A DNA stretch of 64,000 nucleotides from CAWIOX01 sp963837775 (GTDB lineage Bacteria; Pseudomonadota; Gammaproteobacteria; Burkholderiales; Burkholderiaceae_D). Numbering within the stretch: position 1 is the stretch's first letter; each line of letters begins with the position of its first letter. The stretch lies in NCBI GenBank assembly GCA_963837775.1, contig CAWIOX010000001.1, forward strand, positions 1 through 64,000, in the 5' to 3' direction. The translations under genes and the position numbers were made by a program. This document shows positions 19,207 to 29,400 of this stretch, piece by piece. The notes beneath the pieces are model-generated. The model searched no databases and was not told the origin of the DNA. It saw nothing but the letters and a program-made list of their open reading frames with translations.

Positions 19207-19680
19207 TTACCTGACGATGAACTGGATGCTCGGGCGGCGTACTTCAAAACCATTTTTCTCTGTAACACGCTCGGATGCACTGGTGATGTCACCCACAGCC
19301 AAGCCTGCTGGCTCTGCCGCATCCGCTGTAGCTGGCGCCGAAATTCGCGCTGCCAGCTTATGCATTGGCGTGCTCAGCAGGTAAAACAGCGGGAAGGCGA
19401 TCGGCCATGCGGTCAGCCAGGTTTCCATCCAGGTGCCGAAGAATGCATTGCTGAAACCATCCGACATCAGGTGCATCGCAGCCGTCAGCATCAGTGTGAT
19501 CAGGCCGCTGCTCAGGATGGCCGGCAGCATCGATGCCAGGCTCTTGGAGTGACGCAGGATGCTGATCAGGCTGGGGGATGATTTTTCATGGTACGAATAG
19601 ACCGGCATCGGGCGGGACATATAATCCTGTTGGCTGCCATGCAGTGGGAAATGAATTGGTGACATTGGCATCATGGACAT
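19207..19680 (-). CDS. DUF2798 family membrane protein
   Basis: A 157-residue protein whose central part (residues about 50-115) matches the DUF2798 family of small two-helix membrane proteins: LPAILSSGLITLMLTAAMH, then WLTAWPIAFPLFYLL. The N-terminal 45 residues are Met/Pro/Ser-rich and the C-terminal tail is hydrophilic; both extend beyond the usual DUF2798 length of about 80. ATG 19680 follows GGAGT. It lies downstream of the small membrane protein at 19737 on the same strand. No role is known. Confidence 0.75.
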   Translation of the reverse strand: MSMMPMSPIHFPLHGSQQDYMSRPMPVYSYHEKSSPSLISILRHSKSLASMLPAILSSGLITLMLTAAMHLMSDGFSNAFFGTWMETWLTAWPIAFPLFYLLSTPMHKLAARISAPATADAAEPAGLAVGDITSASERVTEKNGFEVRRPSIQFIVR

Positions 19681-19736
19681 GATGTACTCCGTTCTCAATA
19701 ATATTTAAGGTACAAGGTGTTCGTTAAAAATGTGAA

Positions 19737-20030
19737 TCAACCGCGTGCGGCCATTGCGCGCAATTCGGCGGTCATGTTGTACGAAGCACCATCCAGCGCA
19801 CTGGCCATCCGGTGTATCGTCATCGCATCACGCTGATGGATATGAGCAATGCGCTGTTCTTTTGTCATCCGCGGTTTGAAGGTCAGCACCAGGGCGCGCA
19901 TGATGCCGGACAACAAGGGCTTGAATGCCAGCAGCAGTGCTGTCAACAACAGCAGAGCAAGCAGTGGAAGCGCTGCGGATTGGATGTTGGCAATGATTTG
20001 TTCTGACAAAATAATGGAAAAAATAGACAT
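19737..20030 (-). CDS. Small membrane protein, unknown
   Basis: A 97-residue protein that I do not recognise. It has one strong transmembrane segment (residues about 18-45, LPLLALLLLTALLLAFKPLL) followed by a basic, amphipathic C-terminal half (KEQRIAHIHQRDAMTIHRM). Its start has the same local leader, CGGAGTACA(C/T)CATGTC, as the next gene downstream, so the pair may have arisen by copying of the 5' end or may share a translational control. It is divergent from a LysR regulator, with a palindrome in the shared promoter region. Confidence 0.6.
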   Translation of the reverse strand: MSIFSIILSEQIIANIQSAALPLLALLLLTALLLAFKPLLSGIMRALVLTFKPRMTKEQRIAHIHQRDAMTIHRMASALDGASYNMTAELRAMAARG

Positions 20031-20120
20031 GGTGTACTCCGACTCAACATTGAAATTTATTTGGTATTGGGAATATAGTACGGCACAAGATATAAATCTA
20101 ATTTCAATTTACAATATCAA

Positions 20121-20139
20121 TTATCATTTTTAATGATAA
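20121..20139. promoter_or_regulatory. Palindromic candidate operator for the LysR regulator
   Basis: A perfect 8-bp inverted repeat TTATCATT-TTT-AATGATAA between the divergent small-membrane-protein and lysR genes, 69 bases before the lysR start. The T-N11-A layout and position are typical of LysR recognition sites. Confidence 0.6.
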
Positions 20140-20207
20140 CTTAGAGCAAACGCAAGTGGGTCTTACGTTTCACATCAAGAAATTTAATTTCACAAAATGG
20201 AATAAAT

Positions 20208-21185
20208 ATGCGTTTTCTCTCACTTGATCTGAATTTGCTGCGTGTATTCGATGCAGTGATGACTGAACAAAACCTGACACGCGCCGCCGGCAGGCTGGCG
20301 ATGACGCAACCGGCCGTATCGAACGCCCTGAAACGGCTGCGCGATGCGCTGGGTGACGATTTATTGATCCGAACCGCTTACGGCGTGAAGCCGACGCCGC
20401 GTGCCGAAGCGCTGTGGCCGGCGGTTGCGCGCGCGCTGGCGGATCTGGAAGCGGCGGTGATTCCGGAAGAATTTGATGTCGGCAAGGCACACGGCACCTT
20501 CCGCATGGCGATGTCGGATGCTATTGCCGCACTCTGGCTGCCATCGCTGGTACGCTCGATGGAACAGGAAGCGCCTGGACTGAATGTGCGGATGATCCCG
20601 CTGACCACGCGTGAACCGCGGCCAATGTTGCTGCGCAGCGACATTGATCTCGCGGTCGGATTTTTCCCCGGAGTCGTGGCGCAAATGGCTGGCGGGCAAA
20701 GCTCGGCAGCCAGCCCGATCCGCCATGAACGCCTGTATTCAGGGCATTATGTCTGCGTGATGCGCAAGGAGCATCCGCTGGCAAAGACGGAACTGACACT
20801 GGATGCGTATTGCGCGGCGAATCATCTGCTGGTCAGCTTTTCAGGCAGGGCGCATGGGCTGGTGGATGATGCACTGGCCCAATTGCAAAGGGAACGGCAC
20901 GTATTGCTGACAGTCAACCAGTTCTTCACCGCAGGGCAGGTCGTTGCCAACTCGGATCTGCTGACGGTGCTGCCACACCATCTGATAGCGTCCACCGGCA
21001 TGGCAGACTTCCTGATCTGGAAGGAATTGCCGTTTTCAATGCCTTATGTGCATGTCGACATGCTGTGGCATGAGCGCGATGCGCGCAGCCCGACCCACAA
21101 ATGGCTGCGTCAGCATCTTTCCAATCTGACGATGCAGCTATCCAGCCTTGGCCAGTTACCACCGCCAAAACCGGATAATGAATAA
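20208..21185 (+). CDS. LysR family transcription regulator
   Basis: A 325-residue LysR-type regulator. The N-terminal HTH (LNLLRVFDAVMTEQNLTRAAGRLAMTQ..., residues 8-65) is canonical. The rest is a periplasmic-binding-like effector domain, including VRMIPLTTREP and DIDLAVGFFPG, a pattern close to NodD/SyrM-like and aromatic-responsive LysR proteins. It is divergent from the two small membrane protein genes, which are its most likely targets. It is convergent with, and nearly touches, the Lrp-type gene (14-base gap). The effector is unknown. Confidence 0.9.
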   Translation: MRFLSLDLNLLRVFDAVMTEQNLTRAAGRLAMTQPAVSNALKRLRDALGDDLLIRTAYGVKPTPRAEALWPAVARALADLEAAVIPEEFDVGKAHGTFRMAMSDAIAALWLPSLVRSMEQEAPGLNVRMIPLTTREPRPMLLRSDIDLAVGFFPGVVAQMAGGQSSAASPIRHERLYSGHYVCVMRKEHPLAKTELTLDAYCAANHLLVSFSGRAHGLVDDALAQLQRERHVLLTVNQFFTAGQVVANSDLLTVLPHHLIASTGMADFLIWKELPFSMPYVHVDMLWHERDARSPTHKWLRQHLSNLTMQLSSLGQLPPPKPDNE

Positions 21186-21199
21186 AAGCTCAAAAACGA

Positions 21200-21658
21200 T
21201 TATTTGATGGGGAGCTTGGTGGAATTTTTGACCTCTTCCATCACCGCATAGGTGTGTGTTTCACGCACGCCTTTCAGCTGCAACAGCGATTTGCCGAGGA
21301 ATTCGCGGTAGGCATTCATGTCCTTGACCCGCGCCTTGACCAGATAGTCGAAACCACCTGCCACCATATGGCATTCCTGCACTTCAGGAATTGCCTGCAC
21401 GCCGCGCTTGAACGCATCAAACACATCAGGCGTGGTGCGATCCAGCACCACCTCGATGAAGACCAGCAGCGCCACATCCAGTAATTGCGGATTGAGCTGC
21501 GCGGTATACCCCATGATGTATCCGGACTCCTGCAATTTGCGTACTCGCTCCAGACAAGCGGCCGGCGACAGATTGACGCGCGAGGCCAGTTCCACGTTGC
21601 TGATGCGACCGTCATTCTGTAATTCGGTCAGGATTTTTTTGCTGATTTTGTCGAGCAT
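21200..21658 (-). CDS. Lrp/AsnC family regulator (probable putA regulator)
   Basis: A 152-residue Lrp/AsnC regulator with an N-terminal HTH (residues 4-60, DGRISNVELASRVNLSPAACLERVRKL) and a C-terminal RAM ligand-binding domain (FIEVVLDR... and VAGGFDYLVKARVKDM). It is divergent from putA with a gap of about 170 bases, the arrangement of PutR, which activates putA in response to proline in other proteobacteria. The PutA here has no DNA-binding domain of its own, which fits control by a separate regulator. Confidence 0.9.
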   Translation of the reverse strand: MLDKISKKILTELQNDGRISNVELASRVNLSPAACLERVRKLQESGYIMGYTAQLNPQLLDVALLVFIEVVLDRTTPDVFDAFKRGVQAIPEVQECHMVAGGFDYLVKARVKDMNAYREFLGKSLLQLKGVRETHTYAVMEEVKNSTKLPIK

Positions 21659-21828
21659 GATGGCATCCGATTAAAAATTATATTTGGTGGAATTTTCCCA
21701 TTAAATACAAAATTTTGATAGGAGCAGTTAATACCAGAATTAATCTACAACGATTCCTCCTACAATCAGTTTATCTTCCGGAACCAAGAATTTGGCTTGG
21801 TATCCCGTTTTTACCCTCATTTAAAGTG

Positions 21829-24800
21829 ATGCCATCCATGCGACATTCGACCCAGCCGGTTTCCACTGCACCCGCACCATTTTCCGTGCTCCAGGCAGAG
21901 ATCCTGCGCAACCCGACGCCATTGCGCGCGGCCATCACATCCGCCTACCGCCGCGATGAGAGTGAAGCGGTGCAGTGGCTGTTGTCGCAAGTACAGTCCA
22001 GCACCGCATCGCAAGCAACAACTCAGGCACTGGCACGCAAGCTGGTGCAGTCGGTCAGGGATAAGCGTACGCGTTCATCCGGGGTTGATGCACTGATGCA
22101 TGAATTTTCGCTGTCATCGGAAGAGGGCGTGGCGCTGATGTGCCTGGCCGAAGCACTGTTGCGTATTCCCGACAGTCAGACCGCCGACCGCCTGATCGCC
22201 GACAAGATCAGCAAGGGTGACTGGCGCAAGCATCTGGGCGAATCACCGTCGCTGTTCGTCAATGCCGCCACCTGGGGCTTGCTGGTTACCGGCAAGCTGG
22301 TCGGCACCAGCAGCGAGCAGGGCTTGGGTTCGGCGCTGACCAAACTGATCGCAAAAGGCGGCGAGCCGCTGATCCGCAAGGGTGTCGATCTGGCGATGCG
22401 CATGCTGGGCAACCAGTTCGTGACCGGTCAGACCATCGATGAAGCACTCAAAAACGGCCGCAGCAATGAAGAGCGCGGCTATCGCTATTCTTACGACATG
22501 CTGGGCGAAGCAGCGCTGACCGAAAAAGACGCGGCCAATTATTACGCGTCCTACGAAACGGCAATCCATGCGATCGGTCGCGCCTCGAACGGACGCGGGA
22601 TCAAGGACGGCCCGGGCATCTCGGTCAAGCTGTCAGCCTTGCATCCGCGTTACTCGCGCGCGCAGCGCGAGCGCACGATGAATGAACTGTTGCCGCGCCT
22701 GAAAAGCCTGTTGCTGCTGGCCAAGCAATACAACATCGGCCTGAACATCGACGCCGAAGAAACCGACCGTCTGGAATTGTCGCTCGACATGATGGAAGCA
22801 CTGGCTTTCGATCCCGATCTGGCCGGTTTCGACGGCATCGGCTTCGTGGTGCAGGCGTATCAGAAGCGTTGCCCGTTCGTCATCGATTACCTGATCGATC
22901 TGGCGCGCCGCAGCGGCCGTAAATTCATGGTGCGCCTGGTTAAGGGTGCATATTGGGATGCCGAGATCAAGCGCGCACAAGTCGACGGCATGAAAGGCTA
23001 TCCGGTGTACACCCGCAAGGTGTACACCGACGTGTCTTACCTGGCCTGCGCACAGCGCCTGCTGGCGTCGACCGACGTGATTTATCCGCAATTTGCCACC
23101 CACAATGCACTGTCGCTGTCGACCATCTACACCTGGGCCCAGGAAATGAAGGTGACCGATTACGAGTTCCAGTGCCTGCACGGCATGGGCGAGACCCTGT
23201 ACGACCAGGTGGTCGGCAAGGACAACCTGGACAAGCCGTGCCGCATCTACGCGCCGGTCGGATCGCATGAAACGCTGCTTGCCTATCTGGTGCGCCGCCT
23301 GCTGGAAAACGGTGCCAACTCCTCGTTCGTGAACCAGATCGTCGATGAAAACGTATCGATCGATTCCCTGATCACCGATCCGCTGCTGACCTCGAAACAA
23401 TTGTCTGGCGCGCCACATGCAAACATCGCATTGCCGCTCGACTTGTATGGCGCCGAACGCAGGAATTCCGCCGGGGTCGATTTGAGCAACGAAGACACGC
23501 TGCGCAACATCAGCGCCGCACTGGCCGAATTCGGCGCACATCAATGGCAAGCGACACCGCTATTGGCAGGTGACGCTAGCGCTGCCCAAGCCCAGGCCAT
23601 CTTGAATCCGGCCGATCATCGCGATGTAGTCGGCACCGTTGCCGAAGCCAATCTGGATGACGTCGAAGCCGCGTTGACGGCAGCGACTGCCTACGCGATG
23701 GACTGGCAGACTACCCAGCCTTCCGAGCGCGCCGCGGCATTATGGCGTGCGGCAGATTTGCTTGAAAACCATCATCTGGAGCTGATGGCGCTGGCTATCC
23801 GTGAAGCCGGTAAGTCATTACCGAATGCAATTGCCGAAGTGCGCGAAGCAGTCGACTTCCTGCGCTACTACGGTGCGCAGGTCAGCAGTTCAATCAACAG
23901 CATGGCACTGGGTCCGGTAGTCTGCATCAGTCCGTGGAATTTCCCGCTGGCGATTTTCATCGGCGAAGTCAGTGCAGCGTTGGCCGCCGGTAACGTCGTG
24001 CTGGCAAAACCGGCCGAACAGACACCGCTGATCGCTTATCGTGCAGTACAACTGCTGCATGAAGCGGGTATTCCGCGTGCAGCATTGCAATTCCTGCCGG
24101 GGCGCGGCGAAACGGTGGGCGCTACCTTGACTGCTGACGCCCGGGTGCGCGGCGCTATTTTCACCGGCTCCACCGAGGTGGCACAAATCATCAACCGCAC
24201 GCTGGCCAAACGCGCAGTAGTGGAAAACTGCGATATTCCGCTGATTGCAGAAACTGGCGGCCAGAATGCTCTGATCGTTGATTCTTCAGCGCTGCCGGAA
24301 CAAGTGGTGCTGGACGTGATGTCATCCGCCTTCGATAGCGCCGGCCAGCGTTGTTCAGCCTTGCGCGTGCTTTGCCTGCAAGCCGATATCGCCGACAAGA
24401 CGATCACGATGCTGAAAGGCGCGATGCAGGAATTGCGCGTCGGTAATCCTGATCGCCTGGTAACCGACATCGGCCCGGTAATCGACTCCGAGGCGCAGCA
24501 AAACCTGTTGGCGCATATCGCGAAGATGAAAATCACGGCCAAGGATTTTTATCAATTGCCGTTACCTGGCGAGTGTGAAAATGGCACTTTTGTCGCGCCG
24601 ACCGTGATTGAAATCAGCGCGCTTTCCGAACTGAAACGTGAAGTGTTCGGGCCTGTACTGCACGTATTGCGTTACAAGCGCGAAGACATGCCGAAATTGA
24701 TCGATGCGATCAACGCATCCGGCTACGGCCTGACGCTGGGTGTGCATTCACGCATCGACGAAACCATCGATTACATCGCTAGCCGCGCCCATGTCGGCAA

Positions 24801-25512
24801 TATTTATGTGAACCGCAATATCGTCGGTGCGGTGGTTGGCGTGCAGCCTTTCGGCGGCGAGGGAAAATCCGGCACCGGTCCGAAAGCCGGCGGCCCGCTG
24901 TACCTGAAGCGCTTGCAGCGCGATGCCAGCGTTTCGCTCGGCGCGCACACCATTCACGAAAAGAAAGCCGGCAATGCCGCTTTTGACGCTTTGCTGGCAT
25001 GGGCCAAGACACACGGCCATGAACGGGTTGCATTGCTGGGCGAACAATATATCCACACCACACCGTTAGGCACCACGCTGGTGTTGCCAGGCCCGACCGG
25101 CGAACGCAATACGCTCAGTTTCGCAGCACGCGGTGCAGTGTTGTGCGCGGCCGACAGCGTCGATGCACTGCTGAACCAGTTGGCTGCAGTACTGGTTACC
25201 GGCAATACCGCCATCGTTGCCGCCAGCGCATCGAGCCTGGTTCCTGCCGGTCTGCCGAAGGCTGTGCGCAATCTTATCCGGATTGCCGATGACATCGTCA
25301 AAACGGATGACATCGCTATCGCACTGGTCGAAACTTCGCGGGCAGCATCCGTTTTGCCACAACTGGCAGCACGTGAAGGGGCACTGGTACCGATCGTTGA
25401 AATGACGAAAAACAGCAGTATCCCGACCTGGCGCCTGGTTGCCGAACGGGCACTGTGCATCAACACGACTGCGGCCGGTGGCAATGCAAGCCTGATGACA
25501 CTGGAAGACTGA
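21829..25512 (+). CDS. putA: Bifunctional proline dehydrogenase / P5C dehydrogenase
   Basis: A two-step enzyme that oxidises proline to glutamate, about 1227 residues. The FAD-dependent proline dehydrogenase half (about residues 150-470) has YSYDMLGEAA, RLVKGAYWDAEIK and CLHGMGETLYDQV. The aldehyde dehydrogenase half has VCISPWNFPLAIF, the glutamate of IAETGGQNALIVD and the catalytic cysteine of AGQRCSALRVL. The C-terminal extension of about 200 residues is the ALDH-superfamily-like domain of long PutAs. There is no N-terminal ribbon-helix-helix domain, so it should not repress its own gene. The frame is open from 21715, but starts at 21829 or 21838 fit the family; neither has a strong ribosome-binding site. 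Confidence 0.95.
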   Translation: MPSMRHSTQPVSTAPAPFSVLQAEILRNPTPLRAAITSAYRRDESEAVQWLLSQVQSSTASQATTQALARKLVQSVRDKRTRSSGVDALMHEFSLSSEEGVALMCLAEALLRIPDSQTADRLIADKISKGDWRKHLGESPSLFVNAATWGLLVTGKLVGTSSEQGLGSALTKLIAKGGEPLIRKGVDLAMRMLGNQFVTGQTIDEALKNGRSNEERGYRYSYDMLGEAALTEKDAANYYASYETAIHAIGRASNGRGIKDGPGISVKLSALHPRYSRAQRERTMNELLPRLKSLLLLAKQYNIGLNIDAEETDRLELSLDMMEALAFDPDLAGFDGIGFVVQAYQKRCPFVIDYLIDLARRSGRKFMVRLVKGAYWDAEIKRAQVDGMKGYPVYTRKVYTDVSYLACAQRLLASTDVIYPQFATHNALSLSTIYTWAQEMKVTDYEFQCLHGMGETLYDQVVGKDNLDKPCRIYAPVGSHETLLAYLVRRLLENGANSSFVNQIVDENVSIDSLITDPLLTSKQLSGAPHANIALPLDLYGAERRNSAGVDLSNEDTLRNISAALAEFGAHQWQATPLLAGDASAAQAQAILNPADHRDVVGTVAEANLDDVEAALTAATAYAMDWQTTQPSERAAALWRAADLLENHHLELMALAIREAGKSLPNAIAEVREAVDFLRYYGAQVSSSINSMALGPVVCISPWNFPLAIFIGEVSAALAAGNVVLAKPAEQTPLIAYRAVQLLHEAGIPRAALQFLPGRGETVGATLTADARVRGAIFTGSTEVAQIINRTLAKRAVVENCDIPLIAETGGQNALIVDSSALPEQVVLDVMSSAFDSAGQRCSALRVLCLQADIADKTITMLKGAMQELRVGNPDRLVTDIGPVIDSEAQQNLLAHIAKMKITAKDFYQLPLPGECENGTFVAPTVIEISALSELKREVFGPVLHVLRYKREDMPKLIDAINASGYGLTLGVHSRIDETIDYIASRAHVGNIYVNRNIVGAVVGVQPFGGEGKSGTGPKAGGPLYLKRLQRDASVSLGAHTIHEKKAGNAAFDALLAWAKTHGHERVALLGEQYIHTTPLGTTLVLPGPTGERNTLSFAARGAVLCAADSVDALLNQLAAVLVTGNTAIVAASASSLVPAGLPKAVRNLIRIADDIVKTDDIAIALVETSRAASVLPQLAAREGALVPIVEMTKNSSIPTWRLVAERALCINTTAAGGNASLMTLED

Positions 25513-25548
25513 TAGTCAGTTAAACAGTATTACGGGGACCTAGTTTGA

Positions 25549-25585
25549 ACGCCGCTGGCAGCTTTCTGCCAGCGGCGTTTTTTTA
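25549..25585 (+). terminator. Intrinsic terminator of putA
   Basis: A long stem AACGCCGCTGGCAG / CTGCCAGCGGCGTT with loop CTTT and then a T-run, 37 bases after the putA stop. Confidence 0.92.
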
Positions 25586-26452
25586 TCCTCACGGTTCTAG
25601 CGGCTATCTTGAGAGAAGATGACTGAAGCCGGTATTTCGTATTTATCGGCCATCTGAAATGCTGCGATCTCCTGATTATTGAAAATTAGCAGGCCGGTTA
25701 TGCAAACCATTAAAAATAATATTAATAACAAAAATTAACACCATAACGCGTAATTTAAATTACAAAATAGATGTTATTCTGCTTCTTGAATAGATAAATA
25801 GCGTATTTACATTTGAATTTTCTTGATTGCGATTTGAGAAATCGCTTCCGGGGTTAGCGATTTTGCCCGGCTGAATGATTTACATCAGGCGAAATCCCTC
25901 ATTTCCACTTCTACAAACTGAATACAGCGATCAGTCGGTTTCTCACTTTCAAATGGAAATATCAATTTTCCAGAAAATAAGAATGAAGAAAACCACGATT
26001 AAAAATGGGCGGCAAACAATCTTTGCATGTTCACAATAAACATAATGCGATCATTAAAATCTCACTAAAGACGATAATTGACGCTAAATAACGCCAAATT
26101 GTTCTTATCCTATACCAGATAAATGAGGTTTGCTGATTATTTGTCTATGGATTTACCGATATATGTTGGCGGGAATTGCAGTCGAGATCAGTCAGATATG
26201 GAGCGTGGCTCTTGCAAACTGTTTTCATAATCACATTGCTACTATTTAAGGCTGCGGTCGACGTGATAAATACGGCAGACCAAATCACTACCGAACAGTT
26301 TTCAAATCAACAACGGCAGCTGGGCGCTTGTCAGTTGCAATTACCGTTTCCAGCTCAATAAACAGAAATTACTCTTGCCAGTGACCGGAATGCCCCACCG
26401 ATTACGTCAAATCCTGCCACCGGCAGCCTGTTCTCAGCAGAAGAAGGACTAC
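25586..26452. other. AT-rich gap with no recognised gene
   Basis: About 870 bases between convergent putA and the EAL-domain gene. One hairpin is visible (AAATCGCT 25839-25846 / AGCGATTT 25856-25863, loop TCCGGGGTT) without a T-run. A 61-codon open frame at 26176-26361 has no recognisable features. Nothing else is supported. Confidence 0.4.
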
Positions 26453-29400
26453 TCAGGCCGCCATTTCATTGCCAGCAGGTACCTGTTCAGCCAATACCTG
26501 CCATGATTCAAGATTCAGATTTTCCTGAATCAGGCACCCCATTTTTTCCACTGAAACCGGGGGCGAAAAATAATATCCCTGCATTTCTTCACAGGCGCGG
26601 CCATGCAGGAAAAGCAGTTGTTCTTTTGTCTCGACGCCCTCGGCAATCACGCGCAAATTGAGGCTATGCGCCATCGAAATGACCGCTTTCGCGATAGTGG
26701 CATCGCTGGCATTGGTGGTCAGATCCGAAACAAACGAGCGATCTATCTTCAGGTAATCAATCGGGAAATGCTTGAGCGCGCTCAGCGATGAGTAACCGGT
26801 GCCAAAATCATCGATGGCCAGTTTGATTCCGATATCCTTGAGCTTGCGCATCATCTGTGCAGCGTTATCACTATCTTGCATCAGGGTGCTTTCGGTAATT
26901 TCGATCATCAGATACTTGGGATCAAGACAATATTTACCCAGCAACTGTCTGACTTGCCCAACAACATCACTACGGAAAAATTGAATCGGCGACACGTTGA
27001 CGGCAATCGTATGACAATCTATCCCCAGATCCAGCCATTGCCGTATCTGCGAGCAAGCCGTTTCCAGCACCCAATAACCGATGGGCAGAATCAGGCGGCT
27101 TTCTTCTGCAATCGGGATGAACTCGACCGGTGACACCAGTCCCATTTCAGGATGCTGCCAGCGCAACAGGGCTTCTGCGCCCGTCACTTTGCCGCTTGCA
27201 ATGTCAACTTTGGGTTGATAAACCAGGAATAACTCATTGCGCGTGATGGCCTGCCGCAAGCTGGCTTCCATTTGAAAGCGTGGCATTGCGCGCGCATTCA
27301 TTTCATTGGCATAAAAACAGAATGATTCACGGCCGACTTCTTTGGCGCGATACATCGCAATACTGGCATTGCATAACAGGGTATCCACATCATTGCCATC
27401 ATGCGGCGCGGCAGCGATACCGATGCTCACGGTCAGATTCAGTTCCTGCCCTGAAATCCGCATCGGTTGCCGCATTGCATGCTGTATGCGCCCGGTCAGA
27501 GAGACGATCGCTTGCTGGCTAAGGGCAATATTAGCGATCAGCACAAACTCATCGCTTTCCACGCGGGCTATCGTGTCGCAATCCTTGGCACTTGCCTTCA
27601 GCCGTAGCGCGACTTCCTGCAACACCTGATCCGCCACCAGTCGGCCCAGACCATCATTGATGATCTGAAAACAATCAATATCAAGCCACAATATGAACAG
27701 ACTGGTATCAGCGCTGCTTGCCTGTGCCAGCGACAAGCGCAGACGGTCTGTCAGCAAATTCCGGTTAGGCAGGCCGGTGAGAAGATCATAATTGGCCTGC
27801 CGTTCTATCTGCCCTTGATATCGTCTGCTCTGTGTGACATCGCGGAACTCGACCACTGCATGTTCGATCCGGCCGGCTTCATCTGCAATCATTGCCACCG
27901 AGACATCGAACCAGCGCTTTTCACCTGCTTGATCCTTCAAACTCAGTGACAGGCTATCCTCGCGCTGCGCCATGATCAATTCATTCAGTTGGCTCCAGCC
28001 TGTCGCCTCGAATCCCAGATCCCCCAATACCGATAAGTCCTGCCCTTGCAAGCTACTCTGATGACCGCCCACCCGCTTTAACAGCGCAGCATTGACGCTC
28101 GTGATAAGGACGGGATTGGCGAGCTGTACTATCAGCATGCCATTACAGCTTGCTTCAATCGCACGGTTGCGCAAGCGCAACGCAATCTCGGCTTCTTCGC
28201 GCCGGCGACGGTGACGGTGAGACTGGATTGCAACGCTGGCCCCTTGCACCAGTCCCATCAGCAATTCAATTTCGTCCCCATCAAAAGCATTGACTTCGAT
28301 TGCATATACATTAAGTACACCGATGACGGTATCGTCGTGACACAAGGGAAGTGCAATCTTGGACTTGAAACCGCGCTGCAGCGCAGCCTCCCGCCATAGC
28401 ACCAGACGCGGATCGTTTTCAAAATCATTGGCGACCACCGGATGACGCATGCGCAACGCCTCACCGATACTTGAGTCATCCCGAATCCCGTCCTCCAATG
28501 GGGCCTTGATGCATTCGAGGTAACCCTGATGCTCGCCCGCCAAACCAAGCAGAGCGATGCTGCCATCGCTCTTCAGGATGCCGGCCCAGGCCATGCGATA
28601 GCCGGCTTTCACCATCACATCACAAATGCCCTGCAACAATCTTTCCTCGTCGCCGGTCTTGAAAATCACTTTTTCACAATCATGGATTGCGCGTAAAGCG
28701 CGCTCCCTGTGCCACAAGGATTCCGCCATGTCGTGCTGCTGCGTGACATCGCTGCCGACGCCATCGATGCGACCAGTTCCGGGCTGATCGCCTTGGGTAA
28801 AGTACAAATCGTAATGCAGCCAGCGCTGCCCACCATCGGGCCGGACAATCCGATACTCCACTGTTCTGCCGCCATCTTCCGGAATGCTGTGAATAGCGGC
28901 AACCACCCGCTCCCGGTCTTCCGGATGTATCATTTCCAGCCACAGCGATGGGCTATCGTAAAAATCCTGAGCCGGCCGGCCGTACACTTTTTCTGCTGCT
29001 GGGCTGACATATTTCAGCTGTCCATCCGGAAAATCAATTGTGCACAATACCGCTTCGATGGCGGCGGTAATTTTCTTTAACTGCGCTTCCTTGGAATGCA
29101 AGGAGTATTCCATTTCACGTGCATAGGCATCGGCTGCCCGGCGCGATTGCTCCAGTGCACGCATGAAGAAAAATACCATCAGGCTAAGCAGAACCGTGGC
29201 CAGGGCAGCCAGCGGCGGCAGCCAGTACTGCGAATGCTTGAGAAGGTTCGGCAGCACCCTGACATTCAATTGCCACTGACTGGCGGCAAAGATGATTTGC
29301 TGCTGGCGCTGCAGTGATCGTTCCAACACGCTGTCATGCCGTTGCGCAGTATTGCCCTGTTGTGCGCTATCAAAAATCAGATTTGATACCGCATTTTTTC

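Noticed and set aside
26176..26361. 61-codon open frame in the putA downstream gap
   Set aside because: No ribosome-binding site, no recognisable domain or signal, and AT-rich composition like the surrounding non-coding DNA.
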